NCBI GenBank assembly: GCA_964636685.1
Contig: CAZWUK010000008.1
Location: 1-39,867, forward strand
Reading direction: 5' to 3'
Length of the DNA stretch: 39,867 nt
DNA from: CAZWUK01 sp964636685
GTDB taxonomy: Bacteria; Bacillota; Clostridia; Christensenellales; CAG-138
The position numbers and the translations under genes are program-made. This document shows positions 15,867-24,515 of the stretch, in pieces. Below the pieces are notes generated by a model. The model saw only the letters and a program-made list of their open reading frames with translations, was not told the DNA's origin and ran no database searches. Each line of letters begins with the position of its first letter. Position 1 is the first letter of the stretch.

Positions 15867-17471
15867 ATGCTGTCCATCGTGATTGCAGATGACGAGGCGG
15901 GCATTATCGATCTGTGCAAAATGCTGATCGAGTATCCGCAGGCGACGGTTGTTGGCGAAGCCAGCAACGGCTTGGAGTTATTCCAAAAGATCATAGAGCT
16001 TCATCCCAATACGGTTATTACCGATTTGAGCATGCCGGGAATGACCGGACTGGAGTTGATTGAGCGTGCGCAGGCGGACTACCCGGATATCAACTTTGTT
16101 GTGATGAGCGGATATACGGATTTTGAATATGTACAAAAAGCCTTGCGATTTGGCGTATGCGACTATCTGCTTAAGCCGCTGCAAAAAAGCGAACTGAATG
16201 CGATTTTGAAGAAGATAGATAAGCAGATGGAAGCGCGCCAGTGTCAACAACAACGGCAGAAAACGATGCAATATGACCTGGAGAACAGCAGGGAAGCGCT
16301 ACAGATACGATACTTGGAGGACGTGTGGAAAAGCCAGGAGTCGCGTCCAATTCCGCTTGTAGGAGAGCGGCCTGTGCTGGAACTGGAGCATGCAAAGATA
16401 CAGTGCGCCGCGTTCTGCGTGGATTGGACTCTCAGTGGCCTTGGTATGGACAATACCGCGCTCGATCGACAGGCAGAGAGCCTTTTGAGCCATGTTCTGG
16501 ACAGTTTTTCCAACGAAATGAAGGACATTGCATGCTTAGCGTTTGCAGTGGATACGGTTCAGGCAGGTTTGATAATATACCCCGAGGGTCGGGTATGCCA
16601 AACGGAGAAAACGTTGCAGGCTCTTGGCCGTAATCTTCGCGCATTCAACAATCAGAATGTTCATGCACGGCTATTTTGCGCGGTTAGCGAACTGGCGAAG
16701 GGAACGGCGGAAGAAATTCATACCGTGTGTATGCAGGCGCAAGAAGCGCTTCGGTGGCGTTTAGAAAGAAAGGCGAACGGCGTAATTTCCTATCAGCCGG
16801 AAACCATGTTGGCATTACAAAGGATATCTCCATTTACGCAGGCCGAGGCTCTCGGTCAGGCGATTGCCTTTTCTGATGAAAAGCAGGTTTTGAAATGTCT
16901 TGAGACTGATTGGGCGCGACTGCAACATCCTGCGTACGGAAGCGGCTACCGCCTGATGGAGGAACAGCTTCGGTGCATTAATCGAGCCTTGCTTCGCCTT
17001 CCGGGGGCGGACAAGCTATGGTCGGAGCCACAGCTCAAGCCGCGATGGGTACTTTCCGGCAACAGCTTTACCACTACAGAATTTCCCGGAAAAATTGCGG
17101 ATGGTGTGCATCAAGCGCTGTCGGAATACAGATCGTATTTTGTCTCACAGGAGCAGGGCGTTATCGTGCAGGCAAAAGCATATATCGCTGAGCACTTTAC
17201 CGAGGAAATTTCACTCAACGAGGTGGCAAAATACGTTTGTCTCAGTTCAGCTTATTTCAGCACGCTGTTCAAAGCGGAAACAGGATGCAGCTTTATCAAA
17301 TACTTGCAACGGGTACGGATCGAACATGCGAAAAAAATGCTAAAAAGCACCAAAGTCAGGATCAGCGATATCGCCTCCTCTGTAGGATATCGTGATTTAA
17401 AACATTTCAATAAAATTTTTCTGGCTGAAACGTCCGTAACGCCATCGGAATATCGGAAGTACTATTTGTAG
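15867..17471 (+). CDS. AraC-type response regulator (YesN family)
   Basis: 534 aa from the ATG at 15867 with AAGGAGG six bases upstream; the upstream in-frame extension is not conserved. The receiver domain (1-120) has the acidic pair D8-D9, phospho-acceptor D53 in VITDLSMPGMTG, and K103 in YLLKPL. A middle region of about 300 residues contains helical segments typical of YesN-like regulators. The C-terminal 100 residues are an AraC/XylS double helix-turn-helix: EISLNEVAKYVCLSSAYFST and VRISDIASSVGYRDLKHFNK. It is paired with the sensor kinase that follows 17 bases later, and probably controls the importer operon at 20202-25508 (inference from context). Confidence 0.93.
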   Translation: MLSIVIADDEAGIIDLCKMLIEYPQATVVGEASNGLELFQKIIELHPNTVITDLSMPGMTGLELIERAQADYPDINFVVMSGYTDFEYVQKALRFGVCDYLLKPLQKSELNAILKKIDKQMEARQCQQQRQKTMQYDLENSREALQIRYLEDVWKSQESRPIPLVGERPVLELEHAKIQCAAFCVDWTLSGLGMDNTALDRQAESLLSHVLDSFSNEMKDIACLAFAVDTVQAGLIIYPEGRVCQTEKTLQALGRNLRAFNNQNVHARLFCAVSELAKGTAEEIHTVCMQAQEALRWRLERKANGVISYQPETMLALQRISPFTQAEALGQAIAFSDEKQVLKCLETDWARLQHPAYGSGYRLMEEQLRCINRALLRLPGADKLWSEPQLKPRWVLSGNSFTTTEFPGKIADGVHQALSEYRSYFVSQEQGVIVQAKAYIAEHFTEEISLNEVAKYVCLSSAYFSTLFKAETGCSFIKYLQRVRIEHAKKMLKSTKVRISDIASSVGYRDLKHFNKIFLAETSVTPSEYRKYYL

Positions 17472-17488
17472 CTATATGGGGGATCGGC

Positions 17489-18496
17489 ATGGGCGTCAAG
17501 ATCAATCGAAAAATACTGTGCTGCTGGCTGATTGCAATTACGGCATTGCTGACACTGTCGGCAATTGTTCTGCTTTTTGCCGCGCGAGCTGAAGTATGGG
17601 GCACGGCGCCCTTTATGATTGCAATGCTTGCTCTTGTTGCACTCACGACATGCTTGCTTGTGCAAATTGGGATTTATCATCGGTTTTACCGGAGGCTGGA
17701 GTCGCTGCTGCATGCCACGCAGGACTCTGAGCCGGAGCTAAGAAATAGGCCTCCCAAACATTGGGACGAATCAGAACTTTTGGGGCGTTTTGAACGATGT
17801 CTTGCAGAATCCAACAGCGCGGGGGCGCTGCGGACGGAGGCCGAGCTTCATGCGCTGCAGAATCAGATCAACCCGCATTTTTTGTATAATACGCTGGAAA
17901 TCGTCCGAAGCAGAGCTTTGACCCAAGGAAATCAAGATGTGGCAGAAATGGCGGAATCATTGGCGCTGCAGTTTCGGTACTGTATCAACAGACAGGGGGA
18001 ATTGGCAACACTCCAGCAGGAAATCGATCACGTCCATAATTATCTCCTGATCCAGCGTTATCGCTTTGGAGATCGAATTCGGTACCAACAGATCATACAC
18101 GATCCTACCGGTCAGGCAAAACTCAGCCGAATTCCAATGCTGACATTGCAGCCGATCATAGAAAACGCGCTGTTGCACGGGATTAATCCGCGAGTGGAGG
18201 GCGGAACCATCACGTTGCGTATTCGCACGTCGGAACGGCGGATTCTTATTTCGGTGGACGACGATGGCGTCGGAATACCGGAAAAGGATCTCAAGAGGAT
18301 CCGGTCAACGCTGCAAGACGGCAGAACGGTACCAATTCCAAGCGTACAGGAGAAACACTCTACGGGCATTGCCATCTATAATGTGAATCAAAGAATCCGC
18401 CTTTATTTCGGGGAGACTTACGGCCTTGATATATTCAGCACCGAAGGAGTAGGAACCAGCGTTGTCATCACGCTGCCGCTGGTTTATGTGGACTGA
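17489..18496 (+). CDS. Sensor histidine kinase, YesM/LytS-type, lacking a sensor domain
   Basis: 335 aa, with TGGGGGATC before the ATG. Two membrane helices (about residues 8-34 and 42-63) are joined by a loop of only about eight residues (EVWGTAP), so there is no extracellular ligand domain, and no HAMP domain is recognisable. The phospho-acceptor motif is LQNQINPHFLYNTLE (about 118-132), which marks the His_kinase family of YesM. The ATPase domain has N-box IIENALLHGI, G1 DDDGVGIP, a G2 segment STGIAIYNVNQRI and a C-terminal EGVGTSVVITLP. With no outside domain, input must come from the membrane, the cytoplasm or a partner protein. The downstream ABC-like gene starts one base after the stop. 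Confidence 0.92.
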   Translation: MGVKINRKILCCWLIAITALLTLSAIVLLFAARAEVWGTAPFMIAMLALVALTTCLLVQIGIYHRFYRRLESLLHATQDSEPELRNRPPKHWDESELLGRFERCLAESNSAGALRTEAELHALQNQINPHFLYNTLEIVRSRALTQGNQDVAEMAESLALQFRYCINRQGELATLQQEIDHVHNYLLIQRYRFGDRIRYQQIIHDPTGQAKLSRIPMLTLQPIIENALLHGINPRVEGGTITLRIRTSERRILISVDDDGVGIPEKDLKRIRSTLQDGRTVPIPSVQEKHSTGIAIYNVNQRIRLYFGETYGLDIFSTEGVGTSVVITLPLVYVD

Positions 18497-18497
18497 A

Positions 18498-19934
18498 ATG
18501 AATATCTGTGCGGGAAAAGAAATCCTTTATGTCGATAAATTGACGACAGATCAGTCATCTGCACAGAATCTGGATCATGTTTCCTTTTTACTTGAGAAAG
18601 GCGAGATCCTTGCGATTACAGGGCTGCAGGACAGTGGAATTTCGGCGCTGAGCTCTGCTCTGTGCGGAGAAAGCCATGTTTGCAGCGGAACGATTTTTCT
18701 CGAGGGCAAGCCGATTCGGTATGATTCAAGAGAAAAAGCAAATCATTTTGGGATATATCACATCACACAGAATGACGCCATCATTTCTACGTTGTCTGTC
18801 TCGGAAAATCTCAATGTTTTAAGAAGGTTTTCCTGGAAGGATTTTTTGATTGACCGAAGACGCAATTTGAACACGACGCGAAAGCTTTTCGCATATTACG
18901 GAATCGACGGAAATCCGGAGGGGTATCCCAACAGCCTCACGAGGGGCGCGCAGTTGAAGCTGTCTATCTGCCGCGCAATACTCTGTGATGCAAAAATTCT
19001 TGTGTGCCAAGAGCTGGGGGAGGGCTTTTCCAGCGAAGAACTGATTTCTCTTGAACGTTTCTTGCGGCAATTGTGCAAAGAGGGTATTTCTGTGATTCTG
19101 ATTACGCCAGACGCCAGAAAAGCGCTCCAATTTTCAGACCGTCTGGCTGTTATGCGCGCCGGGCGAATCTGTTACTACCGGCAATCGGAGGATGCGACGC
19201 TGGAGGAAATATTAAAATGTATGGTTGCCGAAGAAGCCAACTCCACCGGTAGAAAGGGAATCCCTACCGGAAGATACTCCGTTTCCCTGAAAGATGTACG
19301 GCTTCGAGAATATAAAGGCAAAGTGATTACGGCGGATCTTTACGGCGGCACATCTCTTGGGATATTTTGGGCGCACAGCAGCTATGGAGATTTCGTATCA
19401 CAGCTTTTTGGAGGGCAGGAAGAAGGAACCGGAGTCGTAACAGAAAATGGAATAAGCGACTGTTTTCAGGATTGGCAAAGGAAAAACAGACAGCATATCT
19501 ATACGCTGGGCATTCGCTTCTGGGAACGCAATATTAACAAGTACATGACGGTCGCAGAGAATCTTGCGCTCCGCACCTATTATCGGTTCAGCAATCGCAT
19601 GGGTATTCTAAATCCTCGAATGCTGAACCTCGCGCTGACGGATTTTGCCGAATCCCACGGCATCGATCCAACGTACTTGAACTGTTATCCGCATCATCTG
19701 CCGCCCGAGCTTCGCAATCAGCTCGTTTTATGGAGCGTGCTTTTTTCGCCGCCCAAACTTCTTGTGCTGGATTGCCCCATGTACACGATGGACGAATGGA
19801 TACGCTGCTGCTTTTTAAGCTGTCTGGCTGAATTGAAGGTCGCGGGAACCGCGATTTTATGGAGTGACATTAGCGAAGCGCCCAAGTATCACTGCGATCG
19901 GCTGATTACAATCGATTTGGATGACAATATGTAA
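18498..19934 (+). CDS. Degenerate tandem ABC-ATPase-like protein (both nucleotide sites lost)
   Basis: 478 aa from the ATG at 18498, one base after the kinase stop; with no good Shine-Dalgarno, it is probably translationally coupled. The layout matches RbsA/MglA-type double ATPases, but the motifs are broken. Half 1: Walker A GLQDSGIS (42-49) has Ile48 for the catalytic Lys; the signature is LTRGAQLK (147-154); Walker B ILVCQE (167-172) has Gln for Asp; the switch His is replaced in LITPDA. Half 2: the P-loop region is GIFWAHSSYGDF (289-299), the signature LPPELRNQL, and Walker B LLVLDC lacks Glu. The frame is intact over 478 codons, so it is not a decaying pseudogene. It should bind but not hydrolyse ATP, if it binds at all. 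A regulatory partner of the kinase or importer is the likely role (inference). Confidence 0.85.
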   Translation: MNICAGKEILYVDKLTTDQSSAQNLDHVSFLLEKGEILAITGLQDSGISALSSALCGESHVCSGTIFLEGKPIRYDSREKANHFGIYHITQNDAIISTLSVSENLNVLRRFSWKDFLIDRRRNLNTTRKLFAYYGIDGNPEGYPNSLTRGAQLKLSICRAILCDAKILVCQELGEGFSSEELISLERFLRQLCKEGISVILITPDARKALQFSDRLAVMRAGRICYYRQSEDATLEEILKCMVAEEANSTGRKGIPTGRYSVSLKDVRLREYKGKVITADLYGGTSLGIFWAHSSYGDFVSQLFGGQEEGTGVVTENGISDCFQDWQRKNRQHIYTLGIRFWERNINKYMTVAENLALRTYYRFSNRMGILNPRMLNLALTDFAESHGIDPTYLNCYPHHLPPELRNQLVLWSVLFSPPKLLVLDCPMYTMDEWIRCCFLSCLAELKVAGTAILWSDISEAPKYHCDRLITIDLDDNM

Positions 19935-20032
19935 ACGGCGTTTCAGAAAACAGAGAGCTCGCTGCGCATGATACATGGCGATGGACTTCTCTTTTCCGAA
20001 TAGAACCCCCTAGAAATCAAAAGAATACGGCG

Positions 20033-20060
20033 TTGTTTTTCAACCTGCACACGATACAAT
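20033..20060 (+). promoter_or_regulatory. Possible promoter of the hydrolase-importer operon
   Basis: TTGTTT (20033-20038), 16-base spacer and TACAAT (20055-20060). The -10 element lies inside the left arm of the palindrome at 20051-20086, so a protein bound there would block or shape initiation. Confidence 0.5.
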
Positions 20061-20086
20061 ATATACATAAGTATTTATTGTATCGT
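20051..20086. repeat. 36-bp near-perfect palindrome, candidate operator
   Basis: The arms ACGATACAATATATAC and GTATTTATTGTATCGT match over 15 of 16 pairs, with the outer ten perfect, around the 4-base centre ATAA. It overlaps the predicted -10 and transcription start and lies 115 bases before the hydrolase gene. There is no U-tract after it, which argues against a terminator. Confidence 0.75.
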
Positions 20087-20201
20087 ATTCTATTTGCTGC
20101 CTGTCCCGAAATCTGCATGCAATTGCAATTACTTTTCTTCAACTTTCGAATCTTTGTGCCGATCTATCAGTATTTGGACGGCGGAAGGGAAACAAGAAAA
20201 A

Positions 20202-21974
20202 ATGAAACAACCGTATTGCCTAGACATCGATAATGGGATTTATAAGCTGGGAGATCTGAACCTGATGCTCCTCAACCAAGAGCATGTTGATTACCCGCCT
20301 GTGGATAATCAGAAACCCGACAAGCCTTTTTTCATGGGTTGTATTCGCCAGCAGGTCGTCATCCACGGGGAAGTTCGCCCGTTTCTTGTCTACATCCCCG
20401 AGAATTTCCCCATCTCCGGCGCCGGCTTGTTTCTTTATCCCGATGACGGCGTTGACTGCGTCTCTTTTTTGGAGCATTCGGAATGGAAAAGTGTATCCGA
20501 GGAGTTTGGCACGGTGCTGATTGTTCTGGAATCACGAACGGGCGGTTGGGATCATGCGGATATTCAGAGCGAAATCGAGTACAGCGAAGCCGTATTTAAA
20601 AAGGCCATTTCACGCGTGTATTTCAGCTTGAATGAAGCAACCTATTACATCATGGGACTTGGCGGTGGCGCTTATCCAACGGTTGCCTACGGCCTTCTCA
20701 ACTCGTCTCTGTTCTCTTGTATACTGGCTGACGGTGATTACCAGCTAGCGCCCCAATTGCTCGAACAGCTGAAGACAATACAGTCAGATCGGGATGCGTC
20801 TCGTTCCAAACTGGACGTCATTATGCCTGCGTGGCTGGTGCGCAGATCCGAGCAAACGGAAGATCCCGTGCTGCAAAGCCTGCTGCATGCCAACCAGGCT
20901 GAGGATCGGGGGCTGCGCGACGGCCAAACGGTTGTATTCCAGCAGGATGTTCGATGCTGGCAAAATGAAGTGGACGCCTTGCCAATCTCCGAGGTTCGCT
21001 GTACGGACAGCGTACAAGCGGCTAACAGCAAGCCATCGGCGCTTCACCGAAGAATGCTTTCCTTTGCATTGCGCTTCAAGCGCTGGCTGACCATCGGAAA
21101 TGGCAGATTTCGTCCGGCTCGAACATATGAGCAGATGAACCTGAAACGGTTTGAAATGCAGGTGGACGGGCTGCGCCGAGAATGGTATGTCTATGCGCCT
21201 AGCGCGCATCAACAGGAGCCTGCCAGAAAGCTTCCGCTCTTGCTTGCCATCCATGGCTATTCCTGCACCGGAGCAATGTTCGCGGAAAACAGCGAATGGC
21301 ATATGGTTGGCGAACGCAGAGGCTTCTTTGTGGTCTATGTTTCGGCGTTTCCATCGAACAAGGCGTTCGGACGGCACACGGTTCCCCTGCCAACCTGGAA
21401 CGCGGTGGGGATGCAGGCGGATGCTGACGATATTCACTACATTCGGGAAGTACTGAAGCAGGTAAAAGCTCAATATCCCATCGACACAGAACGGGTTTAT
21501 GTTTCAGGTCATTCAAACGGTTCCCTGTTTACACAGACGCTGATGAAGGAAATGCCTTTGGAATTTGCGGCGTTTGCGCCACAAGGCGCCCAAATTCATA
21601 TGGCGTTGGGTAAAGTGGACGATCTGGATCAGCGGGATATTCAACCAGACGGTATACTTCGTCCCGTTTGGCTGATGATGGGCGAGGAGGATATCGGAGA
21701 CGGCGCCAGAATAGAACCAAGCAATGCAAATGACCGTTTTCTTGCAATGATGTGCCGCGTGAACGGCTTGGATCGGAGTAAAGGCCAGTATCTGGAAAAC
21801 GGCAATTACCATACGTATACCTATCCAGATGCGCTGGGAACACCGATGCTTCGATTCACGGGTATAGCGCACGCGCCCCATGCTTTTGCGCAGGAGTACG
21901 CGCAGATATATTGGGATCAATTTCTCTGCCACTTCCGCAGAAGAGCAGACGGCTCTATCGTGTATACGCTCTAA
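20202..21974 (+). CDS. Double alpha/beta-hydrolase (PHB depolymerase/feruloyl-esterase-like), N-terminal half inactive
   Basis: 590 aa from the ATG at 20202, preceded by GAAGGGA. The C-terminal half (about 320-585) is an active-looking esterase of the LpqC/PHB-depolymerase type: oxyanion segment LLAIHGYSC (about 347-355), nucleophile elbow VSGHSNG (Ser438), a likely acid in MMGEEDIGDG and His in GIAHAPHAF. The N-terminal half (about 50-240) repeats the same pattern: LVYIPENFP, EHSEWKSVSEEFGTVLIV parallels ENSEWHMVGERRGFFVVY, and its elbow is IMGLGGGAY, with Gly154 where Ser should be. There is no signal peptide, so it acts in the cytoplasm. As first gene of the importer operon it may de-esterify an imported acylated sugar (inference). 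Confidence 0.8.
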   Translation: MKQPYCLDIDNGIYKLGDLNLMLLNQEHVDYPPVDNQKPDKPFFMGCIRQQVVIHGEVRPFLVYIPENFPISGAGLFLYPDDGVDCVSFLEHSEWKSVSEEFGTVLIVLESRTGGWDHADIQSEIEYSEAVFKKAISRVYFSLNEATYYIMGLGGGAYPTVAYGLLNSSLFSCILADGDYQLAPQLLEQLKTIQSDRDASRSKLDVIMPAWLVRRSEQTEDPVLQSLLHANQAEDRGLRDGQTVVFQQDVRCWQNEVDALPISEVRCTDSVQAANSKPSALHRRMLSFALRFKRWLTIGNGRFRPARTYEQMNLKRFEMQVDGLRREWYVYAPSAHQQEPARKLPLLLAIHGYSCTGAMFAENSEWHMVGERRGFFVVYVSAFPSNKAFGRHTVPLPTWNAVGMQADADDIHYIREVLKQVKAQYPIDTERVYVSGHSNGSLFTQTLMKEMPLEFAAFAPQGAQIHMALGKVDDLDQRDIQPDGILRPVWLMMGEEDIGDGARIEPSNANDRFLAMMCRVNGLDRSKGQYLENGNYHTYTYPDALGTPMLRFTGIAHAPHAFAQEYAQIYWDQFLCHFRRRADGSIVYTL

Positions 21975-22023
21975 TGACATATTATACTTGATTGGAGGGA
22001 TTCATATCAGCTGCATATTGGAG

Positions 22024-23514
22024 ATGAAGAATATCTCAAAGTTTTTTCCTGGCGTCAAGGCGTTGGATGGGGTTCAGCTTCAGGTGGAACGAGGAACCGT
22101 TCATGCCGTTATGGGAGAGAACGGCGCGGGGAAATCTACGCTGATGAAGGTGCTGTTTGGGCAGTATCAGCCTGACGAGGGGGAAATCCTTTTTGAAGGA
22201 AAACCAGTGGCATTCAGGTCGATCAAGGAGGCTGTCAACCATGGAATCTCCATGATTTACCAGGAGCTTAGCCCGATCAAGGAGTTGTCAATTGCGGAAA
22301 ATGTTTTCACAGGACGGTATCCGCTGACGGCCGCGCATTTTATCGACTGGAATAAAATGTATGCTCGCTGTCAGGAAATTTTCGATCACTGGCATTTATC
22401 CTATAATCCTCGTGCAAAGATCAACACGCTAAGAATGGCCGATATACAGATGATCGAGATCATCAAGGCGATTTCCTTCAATGCAAAACTGGTCATCATG
22501 GACGAGCCATCATCTTCCATCTCCCTGAGAGAGGTGGAAATGCTGTTTGATTTCATCCGTGCGCTGAAAAAAGAGGGCATCACGGTTATTATCATTACAC
22601 ACAAAATAGACGAGGTGTTTTCCATTGCGGATCAGGTTACGGTACTGCGCGACGGAAGGTATATCGGCACAAACCTGATCGGCGAACTGGATAGAGCTTC
22701 ATTGATTAAAATGATGGTGGGGCGCGAAATGAAAGATGTGTTTCCCCAAAAGGACGCCGGATACGGGAAGCCGCTGCTGGAGGTTAAGAACCTTAACAAC
22801 GGCACAAAAGTGCAGAATATTTCCTTTACTCTGCATGAGGGCGAAATTCTGGGTTTTTCCGGTATTGTGGGAGCGGGGCGGACGGAAACGATGCGTTCTG
22901 TGTTTGGACTGGATCCTCATACGTCCGGTGAAATATGGATGGAGGGGAAACCCCTGAAAATTCGTTGCGTCCGCGATGCAATCAAAAATGACATCGTGAT
23001 GGCTACGGAAAGCCGTAAGGACGATGGCCTGGTTCTTTGCCGGTCGGTGGAGGAAAATATAGTATTGCCTTCTCTATATCGGAGATCTCGCAGGGGCGTT
23101 TTGAATATTCGAGAACTTCGAAACACAGCGGAGGAAGCGGCAAAGCAGCTTTCTGTAAAAACCAATTCCTTGAGCGCAATGGCAAATTTTCTTTCTGGCG
23201 GAAACCAGCAGAAACTGATACTTTGCAAATGGCTGCTGATGAAACCCAAGGTTCTGATCTTGGACGAGCCAACCCGCGGTATTGATGTAGGTGCGAAATG
23301 GGAGATATACAACATTATTGTGGCTCTTGCCAAGCAGGGCGTCGGGATCATATTGATCTCCTCGGAAATGGCGGAAATTATCAACTTGTCGGATCGTGTT
23401 TTGGTGATGTGCGACGGGTGCATCAACGGATGTCTCACACGTGAAGAGGCAACGCAAGAAAATATTATGAATTTGGCTTCGGAGGTTCAAGAATGCAAAA
23501 AACAAATCGTTTGA
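22024..23514 (+). CDS. Sugar ABC transporter ATP-binding protein (RbsA/MglA type)
   Basis: 496 aa from the first standard in-frame ATG. Half 1 is fully catalytic: GENGAGKSTLMK, IYQELSP, VIMDEPSSSIS and a switch His in IITHKIDEV; its signature is the relaxed LRMADIQMIEI. Half 2 has the natural non-canonical P-loop GIVGAGRTE, signature LSGGNQQKLIL and ILDEPTRGIDVG, typical of the family. It energises uptake through the RbsC-like permease that overlaps its end. The start is odd: the ribosome binding site GGAGGG (21994-21999) points to ATC at 22006, which would read MSCILEMKNISKFFPG, the family's usual N-terminus; ATG 22024 loses six residues and has no spaced site. Confidence 0.93.
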   Translation: MKNISKFFPGVKALDGVQLQVERGTVHAVMGENGAGKSTLMKVLFGQYQPDEGEILFEGKPVAFRSIKEAVNHGISMIYQELSPIKELSIAENVFTGRYPLTAAHFIDWNKMYARCQEIFDHWHLSYNPRAKINTLRMADIQMIEIIKAISFNAKLVIMDEPSSSISLREVEMLFDFIRALKKEGITVIIITHKIDEVFSIADQVTVLRDGRYIGTNLIGELDRASLIKMMVGREMKDVFPQKDAGYGKPLLEVKNLNNGTKVQNISFTLHEGEILGFSGIVGAGRTETMRSVFGLDPHTSGEIWMEGKPLKIRCVRDAIKNDIVMATESRKDDGLVLCRSVEENIVLPSLYRRSRRGVLNIRELRNTAEEAAKQLSVKTNSLSAMANFLSGGNQQKLILCKWLLMKPKVLILDEPTRGIDVGAKWEIYNIIVALAKQGVGIILISSEMAEIINLSDRVLVMCDGCINGCLTREEATQENIMNLASEVQECKKQIV

Positions 23515-24473
23515 AAGGCTTTTCCCTTGCGGAGTTGTACAGCCGGTTTGGCGTTTTCCTGGTTCTGATCGTAGCGTTGATTGCAGGCGCGAGTCTTTCG
23601 CCGGCATTCATCGTTCCATCCAACCTTGTCAGTGTAGCAAAGAATGTGAGCGTCTACGCAATTATGGCGTTGGGCATGACGCGTTTGCTCATTGGCGGCG
23701 GCGTGGATTTGTCCGCAGGATCCAACGTGGCAATGTGCAGCGTAATTGCCGCAGTTGTGTTCAAAAGCACGGGCAGTACGTTGCTGGCCATTCTGGCAGC
23801 CATGTTTGTAGGCGGGCTGATCGGAGCGGTGAACGGGTATTTTATCAGCTATATTGGCTTGCTGGCATTCATTGTCACGCTTGCGACGCAGATGACAATT
23901 CGCGGGCTTACCTATCTGGTGGCCGGCGGCGCGCCGGTCTTCGGCGTAAGCGATACGATGGTCTGGCTGAGTCAGGGGAAAATTGTGGGGATTCCCACGA
24001 TATTTCTGGTTGTGCTGCTGGCGACAGCTCTTGTATCCTTTATCATGTTCCGAACCTCCCATGGACGTTATCTGTATGCGATTGGCGGAAACCGGGAAGC
24101 GGCCGCTGCTTCCGGCATCAATGTAAAAAGAGAGCTGTTTATCAACTATGTTACGATGGGCATCATCTGCGGCTTTGCAGGCGTTCTCTACGCTGGACGA
24201 ACCAACAGCGGCCTGCCGGCGGGCGGCGTAAATTTTGAGTTTGAAGCCATCATCGGCTGTGTGTTGGGCGGAACCTCTATGGCCGGCGGTATTGGAAATG
24301 TTGTGTGCTCGATCGTTGGCGTGTTTGTTGTTGGTATCATTAATAATGTGATGAATCTTTGCTCTGTCAACGCTTTCTGGCAGCAGGTGGTCAAAGGAAT
24401 CGTCATTTTGCTCGCCGTACTGCTGGATATATTTACCCGGAATGCGATTATGCGGTCCACACGCAAGCATTGA
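23493..24473 (+). CDS. Sugar ABC transporter permease (RbsC type)
   Basis: 326 aa, with GGAGGTT before the ATG; it overlaps the ATPase gene by 22 bases. It is a BPD_transp_2 permease with about nine to ten membrane helices and the landmarks AIMALGMTRLLIGGGVDLSAG, GLIGAVNGYFISYIGLLAFIVTLATQMTIRG and, near the end, AIIGCVLGGTSMAGGIGNVVCSIVGVF. The EAA-like coupling segment GGNREAAAASGINV interacts with the ATPase. It forms the membrane channel for the substrate bound by the lipoprotein encoded 43 bases downstream. Confidence 0.94.
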   Translation: MQKTNRLKGFSLAELYSRFGVFLVLIVALIAGASLSPAFIVPSNLVSVAKNVSVYAIMALGMTRLLIGGGVDLSAGSNVAMCSVIAAVVFKSTGSTLLAILAAMFVGGLIGAVNGYFISYIGLLAFIVTLATQMTIRGLTYLVAGGAPVFGVSDTMVWLSQGKIVGIPTIFLVVLLATALVSFIMFRTSHGRYLYAIGGNREAAAASGINVKRELFINYVTMGIICGFAGVLYAGRTNSGLPAGGVNFEFEAIIGCVLGGTSMAGGIGNVVCSIVGVFVVGIINNVMNLCSVNAFWQQVVKGIVILLAVLLDIFTRNAIMRSTRKH

Positions 24474-24515
24474 TCCTGTGGGCCAATTAACGAAATAAAA
24501 AAAGGAGAAGGAAGT

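Noticed and set aside
18498..19934. Pseudogene call for the degenerate ABC protein
   Set aside because: There is no frameshift or internal stop in 478 codons, the fold-level pattern is retained and the start is coupled to the kinase gene.
23487..24470. - strand frame of 327 codons opposite the permease
   Set aside because: The translated product is rich in His, Asn and Gln and mirrors the hydrophobic permease codons; no start signal.
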